Shown here in pieces: positions 14,859-26,349 of a stretch of DNA of 64,000 nucleotides (the first letter of the stretch is position 1; the number at the start of each line of letters is the position of its first letter). Source of the stretch: Paramecium sonneborni. Lineage: Eukaryota; Ciliophora; Oligohymenophorea; Peniculida; Parameciidae. Both the position numbers and the translations under genes were made by a program. The notes beneath the pieces were generated by a model. The model had not been told where the DNA came from and ran no database searches. It was given only the letters and a program-made list of their open reading frames with translations. The stretch lies in NCBI GenBank assembly GCA_905182985.1, contig CAJJDN010000027.1:573277-637276 (forward strand). The letters are read 5' to 3'.

Positions 14859-16491
14859 ATGTCTAGAATTAGTGATTTTGAAATTATCAACCGTTTGGGT
14901 GAAGGATCCTATAGTTAAGTATTTAAAGTCATTAGGAAATCTGATTAACAAATTTATGCCATGAAAAAAGTTAAACTATTTGATTTGAAACCAAAAGAAA
15001 AAGAAAATGCGCTTAACGAAGTAAGAATATTGGCATCCTTTGATGATCCCAATATTATTAATTACAAAGAAGCCTTCATTGATGACAATATGCTCTATAT
15101 TATTATGGAGTTTGCCACATAAGGTGATTTACAGTATAGAATCAAATAGACAGGTAATTAATTATTTCCTGAAACAGAAATATGGAAAGCTTTATTTTAA
15201 ATTACCAAAGGGTATAAGATTTCATTTTATTTAGTCTCAAGAAATTGCATGACAATAAAATTGTTCATAGAGATTTAAAAACTGCTAACATATTCATTTC
15301 TAATGGTAATTACAAGCTCGGAGATTTAAATGTTTCCAAAGTAACTAAAAAGGGTTTAGCTTACACATAAACTGGAACTCCCTATTATGCAAGTCCTGAA
15401 GTCTGGAGAAATGAAGCATATAATTCTATGAGTGATATTTGGAGTTTAGGATGTGTCATCTATGAAATGGCTTCCCTCAAATTACCATTCAAAGCTCCTG
15501 ATTTACAAACATTATGCAATAAAATTTAAAGAGGACTTTTTGAATGTTTACCTAAACAATATTCCAGAGATTTATAATCTATCATTGTATAAATGATTTA
15601 AGTTCAACCTATGAAAAGATTATCATGTAATCAAATTCTGCAATCTCCTCTACTTATCAATAATTTAAAGGTAGCCCCCCCTATTGAAAAATCAACTTCT
15701 AAAGCTGAATTACTTTAAACTATAAAATTACAATAAATCTAACTTCCTAAGTCCAATTACAAAGAAGAGCCTATTAAAAAAACTGTTGAATAACCTAGAA
15801 TCAACTAAAGAGCTCATAGTGCATGTATTTAATCATTTTTTAAAATCAAGTACCTGGATAGATCAAAGATAAAAATCTATCTCCTTTAAATAATTAGCAA
15901 AATTATCCTTCTGCATCTAGAAAAAAAGGAGATCCTCCATCAACTCCTAGTACTAGAATTTAAAGTAGTGCTCCAAGTTAAAGGGAACGAGAAAAAATGC
16001 TTCAAGAATAACTAAAAATTGAACTTAAAAAGGAATAACAAAAATTAAATGATTAAAGATAATCTATCAAGAGCAATAATCAACCAATAGCATCAGATGC
16101 TATTCGATAATAAATAATTTAATAACATAAAAAAGAAGAACTTAAAAATGAAGATAAATCAACTAATTAAAAATAAAAATCAGTTGACACTAAAAAAGAA
16201 AGACTAATTGTTTCTGCATAACCAAAATAATAAATTGAGCAGAATGTTTAAGCCTAAGAAACTTAATATTAAACTTAACCTTCTGAATTTATTGTTGCAG
16301 GATTAAAAAATATTAATCCTTAATCCATTTAATCTATTTTATGTTAACCTGTTTTAGAAATTGGAGAAAGCCCCTTTCCTTAAAGAGCTAAAGTTAAAAA
16401 ATAAGAATAAATTAATAATCATTAACATTATTTCCCTATCTAAGAAGAATTTTCTGACCGCAAATTAGTTAAAGGAAAAACTAATATATGA
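14859..16491 (+). CDS. NIMA-related (NEK) protein kinase
   Basis: Two introns (about 23 nt near 15211-15233 and 26 nt near 15825-15850) give about 527 residues. Residues 1-260 are a complete kinase domain: Gly-loop LGEGSYSQV, catalytic Lys in YAMKKV, HRDLKTAN, and GTPYYASPE. In place of DFG the sequence has DLN (LGDLNVSK), a variant I know from protist NEKs that keeps the metal-binding Asp. The remaining half is Lys/Gln-rich and disordered-looking. NEKs in ciliates act on cilia length, basal bodies and nuclei. The domain appears active. Confidence 0.92.
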
Positions 16492-16727
16492 ATATATAAA
16501 TAAAAATATTATATATATTTTTAAAATTACTATTCTTAAAATTAATTAAGAACTCAATTCTATTTTTTTTAATTTTTTCTAGATTTTTTTAGAATAAAAT
16601 CTAAGAGTATAGATTTGTTCTAATTTTTGATTGGGATTAAGAATAAGTATTAGATTGATATTTAAGAAATATATATATAAAAATTGATTAAGAATAAGTA
16701 AATAAAGATAAATTAAATTATTTTAAT
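16492..16727. other. AT-rich spacer
   Basis: A 236-nt spacer between NEK and transketolase, with T-rich runs near 16560-16580 and A-rich runs. It probably holds the 3' end of one gene and the promoter of the next. No motif is recognised. Confidence 0.5.
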
Positions 16728-18815
16728 ATGTCGGATAGAGTAACAAGAAAAGGAAAGAATTAAGTATAGAAAGAGGAGCCAAAATAGACAAAGAAATAGA
16801 AAGTATAGAAGGAGAGCTATGATATAGGATAATTGTAGGATATAGGTAATTGAATAATATATAAAAAGCTCATTAATTGAGAATACATTCAATAGAGATG
16901 ACAATAGCATCAAATTCTGGACATCCAACATCATGTGCATCAATGGCAGAAATAATGGGAGTGTTATTTTTTACAAAGGCAGGAATGCATTATAATCCAA
17001 AGGATCCAGGAGTAAAGTGTAAAATAGATTTTAGAATTTTGGAAATGATAGATTTGTATTATCAAAAGGACATGCAGCTCCAATTTTATATGCAGCTTGG
17101 TCAATGGCTGGTTATATAGATGGGACAGAATTATTGAATTTAAGAAAGATAGATTCACTTTTAGAAGGACATCCAGTTCCAAAGTAAAAAGATATAGTAA
17201 TTAGATTACCTTTTGTTGATGTAGCAACAGGATCATTAGGATAAGGATTATCAGTAGCAGGTGGAATGGCTTATTCATCAAAATATTTAGATAAGATAAA
17301 CAATAGATACTGGGTTTTAATGGGAGATGGTGAGATAGCAGAAGGATCTGTATGGGAAGCAGCACATTTAGCAAGTCATTACAAATTAGATAATATCACA
17401 GCAATAGTTGATGTTAATAGATTGGGTTAATCAGAAGAGACATCAATTGGTCATGATATTAATGTGTATAAGAAGAGATGGGAAGCATTTGGATGGAAAA
17501 CAATAGTAATTGATGGACATAATTTAAATTAATTAACTGATGCATTTGAATAAGTAACACAATTCAAAAATATTGTATGTAGTGTAGAAATGTTAAGAAT
17601 TAGCCACAAGTTATAATTGCTAAAACATTCAAAGGAAAATATTTAGAAATGGAGAACAAGGAGGATTGGCATGGAAAACCAGTTCCATAAGCCTAAGTAG
17701 AGTTTGTTAAAAAGTAAATGAAGTAGTAAGGAGGATTCACATTAACTCCTGAGGTTCCAGTTTAAATTGAAAAACCTTAATAAAGTCATTTTACTTTGGA
17801 AGTTAATTATGGTCCTGATGCAAAATAATCAACAAGAGAAGCATATGGAAAAGCTTTAGTAGGATTGAGTAAAACAGATGCTAACTAATAAATAGTAGCT
17901 GTTGATGGTGATACTAAAAATTCAACATTCTCAATCAAATATAAAGAAGCAGTTCCAACAAACTTTGTAGAATGTTTTATAGCTGAATAAAATATGGTAG
18001 GTTGGGCATAAGGATTTAGTTGCAGAGGTAAAGTAGCATTTGCATCTACATTTGCTGCATTTTTTGCAAGAGGTTTTGATTAAATAAGAATGGGAGGAGT
18101 TAGTGGATCTTAAGTAAAATATGTTGGATCACATGCTGGTGTATCTATTGGAGAAGATGGACCATCATAAATGGGTCTCGAAGATATTGCGATGTTTAGA
18201 ACTATTCCTAATTGTGTTGTATTATATCCATCTGATGGTGTATCTGCAGAAAGAGCAATTGAATTAGTTGCTAATTAAAAATCTGCTTGTTATGTTAGAA
18301 TGAGTAGACCATCATTACCTATCTTATATTCAAATGACGAAGTATTTCAAATAGGAAAGTAATATATAATATCTAAATTCTCTCTAGATCCAAAATATTA
18401 AAATAAAATAATGATGATAAGATCTTACTTATTGGAGGAGGTGTTACCACACATGAAATATTTAAAGCAGCTAAATAATTGAGTGAATAAGACAACATTC
18501 ATGTTACAGTATTGGACTTATTCTCAGTTAAACCTATTGATCATGATGGTATCATCAATGCTGCCAACAAAACTGCCTTAAAGACTATTCTTGTTGTTGA
18601 AGATCATTATTAAGAAGGAGGCCTCTATGGTAATCATTTTATTAACATATTTTTTAGAAGCTGTATCCTCTTCATTAAGTCTTAATAATGAAGTTAAGAT
18701 ACACTCCATTCATGTAGACAAAATTGCTAAGAGTGGTACTCCAGCATAAATGTTATCATTGTATCATCTAGATGCTGCAGGTATTATAGCTAAAGTTAAG
18801 TCCATTATTTAATGA
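16728..18815 (+). CDS. transketolase
   Basis: Five small introns (23-29 nt) and about 650 residues. Landmarks are [14 protein letters not shown] at the N terminus, [37 protein letters not shown], the thiamine-diphosphate/Mg motif [18 protein letters not shown] ending in DVNRLGQS, then the transketolase motif around [20 protein letters not shown] and the C-terminal domain (VEDHYQEGGLYEAV). The enzyme moves two-carbon units between sugar phosphates in the pentose phosphate pathway, using ThDP, in the cytosol. A Lys/Gln-rich 40-residue N-terminal extension precedes the core; it is basic and not an obvious targeting peptide. Confidence 0.96.
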
Positions 18816-18853
18816 CAAATCATAACATCATAAATAACAGCACAATATTCAAT

Positions 18854-20133
18854 TCAATTCAAATCTATTAACTAGTTTATGAATCCCTCATTTATACAAA
18901 CTATCTCTCGACATTCCTTTACAAATTCATATGCTTTCTCAAATCCCCAATTAAATTTTCTCATTAAATACATTACGATAAAACAAGCTGATCTTGATTT
19001 TCCCTATGCACAATGCACAAATACCTATTTTATTCATAATCTTACTTTCCCATTCCCAATTAATGCATTCTCTATATACTAATATACTTCCTCAAAATAT
19101 TATTTTACATCTATCTATGGCTCATCGTATATCTTTATATTTAAATACTGTACTATTATTAACAATACCATTATTTTTACATTAATCACTATAATTCTAT
19201 ATCTCAATCGTTGCATTTACTACATGAGTAATCCCTAATATATCTATAAGCATTTCAGTATCTTTTGCATGATCTCCTCCTCCCAAATATAATTTATTCT
19301 CTATTATCTCATTAGGAAATGTCTTATCCAAAAACCCTCTATTTTTAATTATCTCATAATTTAAAAATTGATGATTCCCAAAAACTATTTATATTGGATC
19401 CAATAATATAAACAATTATCTAATCTTTTCCTTCTAAAAAATCTCATAGATCTTTAACGTCGCTCCAAATAATTCTGAATTCATATACAAATTGCCTTAT
19501 CCAAGTCCAACGCATTTTGGTTAACTAGCAGAACGCTATTTTAATTTTGGACCATTAGATATTGTTATTTCTTTCATTTATATTTATAGAATTACCTTGT
19601 AATTCTACGACCTTTTTACTTGAAACTATAGTATGATGTTTTTTTAAATGAAGTATAGTTTATTGAGAATTTGTATCAACTAATTCATCATCATCATCTT
19701 ATATTACCATTGTATATGCTCTACTTCTAATTTTATGGTTCTTTCTGTATGGCAATTTCTTTGTTATCTCATGCCACCACTTTGTGACATTTTCGAAAGG
19801 TATACTAAATTAATCAGAAATTTCAGATCCTTCTCCCTTTACCCTATCCTTCAATAATAAACTGAATATATCAGAAGTATCAAATGGAACAAAAAAATTG
19901 TAATTTCTCTTTCTACTTACAAATAATTTTTCCAACTTCTTCTATTCAGATTATTATTCAGGGTACTCAAAATGTTTTTTCACATCTTCAACTGTCTCCA
20001 CCTGGTGTATATTAGTTACATGAATACTATTTTTCAAATAACCATGTTAATGTTCTCTTAAATCATAAACTATAAAAGGAAATTTTTGAGATATGTTGAA
20101 GAAATATTAAGGAGTGCAAAAATGTATTTGCAT
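18854..20133 (-). CDS. rhodanese-like domain fused to dual-specificity phosphatase
   Basis: Reads from about 20133 to TGA 18854-18856. The N terminus is rhodanese-like (PFIVYDLREHQHGYLKNSIHV). A polar linker with an Asp run (QDDDDELVD) follows. The C-terminal DSP domain starts near LYLGGGDHAKD and has the catalytic loop VHCAQGKSRSA (HCx5R) plus a final alpha-helix. DSPs dephosphorylate Tyr/Ser/Thr, often on MAP kinases; the rhodanese part lacks a visible active-site Cys and may be regulatory, as in MAPK phosphatases. Introns of 25 and 21 nt are clear. A third near 19130 is ambiguous: either a 31-nt intron or a one-base frameshift between YKDI and YDEPQ. The frame stays open upstream to about 20218, so the true start may be earlier. 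Confidence 0.85.
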
Positions 20134-21706
20134 AACTTATTTAAATTAATCACATTTTGTAAGAACTAATTATATTAATTTATTATTATCTATATCCCTC
20201 TACCTCTTAACAAAGTAAAGATTTCACTTATCCTTACAAAATAGTTAATTATAGTTATTTATATCTATAAAATCAATATGTCTGTATTAATTCTCAACAA
20301 TCAATCACTATTCTTATTCATTATTTCAAAATGTCTAAAGCCTCACTACTTCTAAATCCCTTATCAAGATTCTCAACATAAAGTATTTTTTTAAAAGTTT
20401 TATTCTTTATTTTTGGGAAAATATTTTTGTTTGATTAAAATTAATACTATAACCTTTAAACTATATTGAATTTTCATAACTCAATAGAATCTTAATTTTA
20501 CAGTAAATCAATTCCAAAAATATATATATATTTTTACTAAAATTCTTACTCTTGTTAAATCATTTTCTATAAACTAAAAATAGATCTAAGCTGAAAAACA
20601 GATGTGTAAGTCTTTTAAAATATTTCATTAATCATATAATCAAAAGTGTACCATAAAGTTAATATTTATTTGAAATATATCATCTAATTTAATTCTAAAT
20701 CTATCAGTTTTTATTAGTTCATGTTATTTTTTATAATAAGAATATTTTCTGGTCTCTAAATATATCTTTCTAAATAAACATAATTATCAAAAGATAACAA
20801 TTACACATGCATGAATCTTAAAACTATTATCTTAATATTAAACAACACCCCATAAAAATCAATTTATTTTAATTTCTATTATTATCTTCTTTTTCTTATA
20901 AATAAATTATGTTATATATCATTCTTTAATTTCTGTTATTAAAAGTATCACATTACAATGTAAAAGAGTTTTCAATAAGAATAAATTAGATTAGATTGTT
21001 TGAGATTCTGCATCACTGAACTTCATAATGAATCCTCACTTTAAGAATACTTTCATATTTTCTTATTGTATTGGGTTCATTTCTAAATGAATTTTCAAAT
21101 CACTTACTAGTATCATTCCATTAAATTTATCTTAGTATTAATTTGATAATATATGGCTAACTTATTTAGATAATTAGCTATTATTTAAATATAATATTGA
21201 TAGTAAACTTTACCATCAAGAAATTACCTTGAGTAGATTTATATTTTATAGTTACATATAGAAGTATTCAAATTTATAATAAATCTGAATACCAAAGATA
21301 AAAACTTTTTACTATACTTTTTATCCAATTTTTATTCCATCATATATTCCAGATTGATTTACAGAGTATGATATTTGAAAAGTAAATGAATTTTAAGTAA
21401 GTCATTCAAAATCAATATTGAAATTATGTGATTAACAACTATCTAGAATTGTATCATTATTTATATCTGGATTTATTTTAACATCATGTTCATTAGATTT
21501 TAAATACAAAAAGGAATTTTAGATAAGCAATTAAAGTAAAATTAAATTAGAAAGTTCCTAATTTAAATAAAAATTTTATTTACTATTCATAAAATAAATT
21601 ACAATAGCTTATATCTTGTATAAAAATGTTGTTGATAAAATAAAAATATATTTAATGAAGCTAAAAACTTGAGATTATAAATTGATTTTTAATAAATTTA
21701 TAAAAA
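20134..21706. other. long AT-rich region without a supported gene
   Basis: In 1.57 kb I find only weak open frames: plus 20331-20594 (87 codons, MSKASLLLNP start) and minus 21113-21457 (114 codons). Both are within what chance gives when TGA is the only stop. Part of 20134-20218 is probably the 5' end of the rhodanese-DSP gene. The rest may hold a decayed gene or simply spacer. Confidence 0.5.
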
Positions 21707-23128
21707 ATGTCTATATAAATGTATATTGTTTTAATATTTTAATTGGCATTAGCAGAATTATTTACAATAAAAAAAGATGAGTTAAAAACCTTATTTGCCT
21801 TGCCTATAAATGGATAGGATTTCTAGTTATAAACAAGCAATGATGAATGGAATATATGCCAAGTACAAGACTATTAATTAAATTTACAATATACTTAATA
21901 TGATAATAGCAGCAAAAATAACTTAGCTATGTTATCAATCTCCTAACATTCCATTTTAGTATTGACTGATGATCGATATATAAACTATTTTCAAGATCAA
22001 ATCCTATTTTGGCAATATGAGATTCCTTCCAATATAGACATCTAAAATGTATCAATGAGATATTGTCATGTAACATACCTAGTATATCTAATATCAAATT
22101 ATGTTTATCGATTCAACCCTTATGATAAGAATTCCTAAGAATTCGAAATGTTCCTAGATTATTAACCTTAATAAATAGAAATATGTGATTAATTCATATT
22201 TGTACTAAATTAAGGATAAATAACTATTTACAACAATAGTAATTTGGTTTACTAATTTTAGATAGACAATTCAATAAACATTTCTAAATTTACTGTCATT
22301 AATAATAACCAAAGTGGTTATAACATATATATTTTGGATTAATAAACAGGATTATTAAAAGTAGAATGGAATTAATCAACTCACAATCTAAATTAGCTTG
22401 ATTTAATATAAAATGGGGTAACTTTGGGTATCTGGAATGAAAACAATATATTTGTAGCATACAAAAGATAATATAAATATATTATAGCTCAATATTAAAT
22501 CATTGATTCGCAATTACAAATTGTTCGGAAATTACAAAGCAAGAAAAAAGTTTAAAAAATTATTGCTTTCAAGGATTATACTTTATTTGTCACAAATAAT
22601 AAAATAGATCTACTTTATGAAAATAAAATTTATAAGATCTTAAAATTTGGAATCAAAGATATTTCTATGATTGGTACCAAAATAATAGGAATAAGTACAT
22701 TTGATATCTTTTAATATCAATTTGAACCGATTCCTAATTATGTTTAATGTTTTTATCATTTAGATGAAGAGATTCCATATTAATTAGATTACTCATTAAC
22801 TTTTAATGAAATCAATAAAACAATTCATAAGAAAAAGATCGAGTTTTAAGTAGAATTATTGATTCATAAATCTAATTAAATGAAAATAGTTCTAGGATTC
22901 ATTGTTTGTGGAATCATTTTAATATTGATATTATTATATTCTTTACTAATCCTGAAGTAGAAAAATCTATAAATAAATGAGATGGAAACCAGTCTTAAAA
23001 AATTTAAAGTAAAGCAAATTCCACTCTTTAAAAGTTTAGAATGTGTGATAAGTCCTAAGGGATAACACTCAAAACTTTAAAGTTTCGATCAAACATCAAA
23101 TTTTGATTTAAATAAGTAGAGAAATTGA
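21707..23128 (+). CDS. type I membrane protein, unknown function
   Basis: An intronless 473-codon frame from ATG 21707 to TGA 23126-23128. It starts with a signal peptide (MYIVLIFQLALAELF). A roughly 370-residue extracytoplasmic region follows, with recurring beta-strand-like segments (NNLAMLSISQHSILVLTDD, FVLNQGQITIYNN, GYNIYILDQQTGLLKVEW) that suggest a beta-propeller. A single transmembrane helix (IVLGFIVCGIILILILLYS) leads to a cytosolic tail of about 70 residues. I recognise no family. The topology suits a surface or endomembrane receptor-like protein. The length of the uninterrupted frame makes the gene secure. Confidence 0.75.
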
Positions 23129-23143
23129 ATATATCTAATTATA

Positions 23144-24780
23144 TCAAATAATATATTAAATAAATTAATCAAGAGTTATAATCTCCTCTAATTCTGATTA
23201 AGTGAAATCAGAAGTAATTAAATTCATTACTCTTTTAGAAATATTTATTTAATTAAGATAACTATTCAATTTAATATGTTCAAGGTTATGAATATAATAA
23301 TATTGTTTTAGTTTAGGATAAGTTAAAATGCTTGTCAAACCAATAAACTCTATAATATGAAGTTCGATGGTTTTAGGTAACGAATATAAACAATTTATTA
23401 AATCATCTTTGCATTATTATGGCAAATATATGGAGTTATAATAATTCCTTATATCAGTTACAGTGATAATTCCATTTTTGTTTAAATCTATTTGTTGAAA
23501 TAAAATAAAAAGATTGTTAAACTATTTTAGATCTAAATGTCTAACAAGGTAATATCTAACCATTATTTTTGCTTTGCTATTATTTTTATGTTAATCAAAA
23601 TTATATAAGGGCTATAGCAAAGATGATATATAATCATTTATTTGTTTATTGATCCAAATGTTAGTTTTACATTCATTTATTGAAAATCTAATTTGGGGAT
23701 CTAGACAAATCATCCCAGAGATTAACTATTTTAAATCTTTATCCACATTGTTTAATATTTAGTCAATTTTTTATTTATTTAAATTATTTATTATAGTTGT
23801 TATTCTACGAATTGAACTATCTTAACTATTTTTTATAAATGGATGTTCATTCATTAACAATTCTAATGCAATGACTCCTAAAGCCCAAATATCTCTTGCT
23901 TTGGATCTATTCCCAAGAGCAGAAAGACTCTCTGGGGATAGATTTGTCCAACTTTCAATCGGAAACTCTGAAAAATCATGCACTTTATTTAATTCTATTA
24001 ATTTTAATACTCCAAAAGCATTATTATTGATCATTTTAAAACTATTTAAAGTTAAAGCACCATGTCTCATGTCATTTTCATGTAAATACTGAATTGATTC
24101 AATCATTTAATAAATTAAAATTGCTTTTTGAAATTCAGTTTTATTTTTTAATGATGAATCAATCCAGTATTCATAAATTACATAATAATCTTAATCATCT
24201 ACTTATATTTCTTAAACACCTACAATATTATCGTGTTCCTAGTACATAAAAAATAACATTTACGATGTTTTTTTCTTTCAACCACTTTATAAAATTTTAG
24301 TCCTTTTCATCGTTTTTTTTAAACTATTAACAAATAGCTAATTGCTAATTCTAATTATTCTATACGACACTCAAATTTTAATGAGCTACAATTATTAATT
24401 AAATTACACAATAATAGTCCTATGACTTTATGATATTTTTATTTAAATGAATCTTTATAACTAATTTATTTTGTGTTAAGAATAGGAATTGCTCCTTTTC
24501 TATTTGTTGAAACACCTATTCTACTTTTTGATAGGGCCTTCCTTCTTAAAAAAGAGTTATTTAGCGCTGCATCAGTTGACTTATCACAATCATTTTAAAA
24601 AAGTACCTATGAGGTTTTGATATTTGTCATTTTCATATCAGACTATTTTTCAAAATCAAAAACTTCCTTCATGTATTTTTCCTAATAAAACTTTGTATTT
24701 TAAAAAGTTTTTTCCAAATTTTTATTGGCCGAGCTTTAGTTTTTATTTATCTATAGTTTTCTAGATAAGCACAAACCCAT
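23144..24780 (-). CDS. pseudokinase with EF hand, likely N-myristoylated
   Basis: Starts MGLCLSRK at 24778-24780, a good N-myristoylation (Gly2) and palmitoylation (Cys4) context. A 22-nt and a 25-nt intron restore one frame to TGA 23144-23146. After a 120-residue leader the kinase fold appears but is catalytically degenerate: no Gly-rich loop, Cys where the VAIK lysine belongs (LAICQQF), RHGALTLNS instead of HRDLKxxN, and no DFG. Structural parts remain (IEHDNIVGVQEI, WALGVIALELL). The C-terminal 150 residues include an EF-hand-like loop (DLNKNGIITVTDI). The layout is that of a calcium-dependent protein kinase that lost catalysis. Exon joins were inferred by eye. Confidence 0.8.
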
Positions 24781-25247
24781 AAATATCTAAACTAAAATAA
24801 AAATTAAATTTTTAATAATAAACTTGAAGGATGTAGAAAATACTAAAAAATGTTAAATACAATAAAAGTTGATATTTAGATTTCAAAGAAATTTTTAATT
24901 GTATTTTATTAATAATGGATAATATAAAATAATGCAGGAATTTTAATGATCAATCTCTAAAATATTACTTAATGGTTGTGATTGAATTTTTAAGAAATAC
25001 TATTTAATAAAAAAAACTCTTGTAATAATTTTTTTTGTAAGAAATTTGGCCTTCAGAAATAAATTAATAATAAATAAATATTTTACATAATTTTTGTAGT
25101 AGAATCTAATGTATGAAATTTGATTTAATATTTAAAGTAAATAAATTAAATATGAAAGGTATGAATGAAAAATACTGTTATCAAAATAATATAAATAAAA
25201 AAATATAGTATAATTATTTTTAATTAATAAAAATTTGATTAATTACG
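24781..25247. other. divergent AT-rich spacer
   Basis: A 467-nt spacer between two divergently transcribed genes, containing A/T runs only. It presumably carries both promoters. I see no gene or conserved motif. Confidence 0.5.
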
Positions 25248-26322
25248 ATGTTTTAGTAATAACTTGTTAATCATTTGCCTTATTTAATGGCTTTAGATAA
25301 GTCGAAAGATCTTGAATCGATAGGTCATTATCTATCAGAACACTTAAAAGTGGCAGGTGGATATTGGACAATAAATGCAATAGCTTGTTTAAATAAAATT
25401 GATTAAATAAGTGAGGAGAAGAAGCAATAATTATCATAATGGCTTAAATAATGTTAAAATGAGGATGGAGGATTTGGTGGTAATACAAATCATGATTCTC
25501 ATATAACAAATACACATTATGCAATTTTATTAAGTTTTTTATTGGGATGTGAATTAAATTATGAAGAAGCAGCAAAATATGTAGCTGCAAGATAAAGAAA
25601 GGATGGATCATTTGAAGGAGATAAAGTAAACTAATTATTAAATTAATTTATAGTGGGGAGAAGTAGATGCTAGATTTTCATATTGTGGTTTATCTTCATT
25701 AACATTATTAAATAAAAGGGATTTAATAGATGTTAAAAAAGCAGCAAATTACATAAAGAAATGTAGAAATTTTGATGGATCTTTTGGAGGAATGTATATA
25801 TAATAAAATGTATATTTATTAGTCCAGATGCAGAATCTCATGGAGCATATGTATTTTGTTGTGTTGGAACCCTTTATTTATGTGAAGATCTATCGTTTAA
25901 TATTGATGAATTAGCAATGTGGATTCATGAGAGATAAACTAGTAAAGGAGGGTATAATTATATAGTATATATTAAGATTGAATGGAAGACCTGAAAAATT
26001 GGCTGATGTATGTTATTCTTGGTGGATGTATAGTGCATTATGTTTATTGAAAAGAGAATAATGGATAAATTAATAAGCTTTAGAAAATTATATACTTGAG
26101 GTTTAAATTTCATAATCTCATTTTTAGTGTTAAGATAGTGATGGTGGAATTGCTGATAGACCAAATAATTAATCTGATGTTTTTCATACATTCTTTGGAT
26201 TAGCAGCATTATCATTACTTAATGGTGATAAATATTAATTAAATCCTATTGATCCTGCTTTTGCATTACCTAAATCAATACTTATTAATATCCCTGGAGC
26301 TAGCAGATTTATTTAATCCTGA
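25248..26322 (+). CDS. Rab geranylgeranyltransferase beta subunit
   Basis: Four introns (about 28, 29, 25 and 27 nt) give about 320 residues, normal for RabGGTase beta. Prenyltransferase repeats are visible: [31 protein letters not shown] followed by [58 protein letters not shown] and [10 protein letters not shown]. The zinc ligands fit the Asp of EVDARFSY and the Cys of DVCYSWW. The C-terminal box (PIDPAFALP) is the beta-RabGGT variant and distinguishes it from FTase and GGTase-I. With an alpha subunit and REP it attaches geranylgeranyl groups to Rab GTPases. Confidence 0.94.
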
Positions 26323-26349
26323 TTATTTTATCAATTTTATAAATAATAA

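Noticed and set aside
16877..17182. Separate small genes at the 5' end of transketolase
   Set aside because: They are exon fragments read in the standard code; removing 23-24 nt introns merges them into transketolase.
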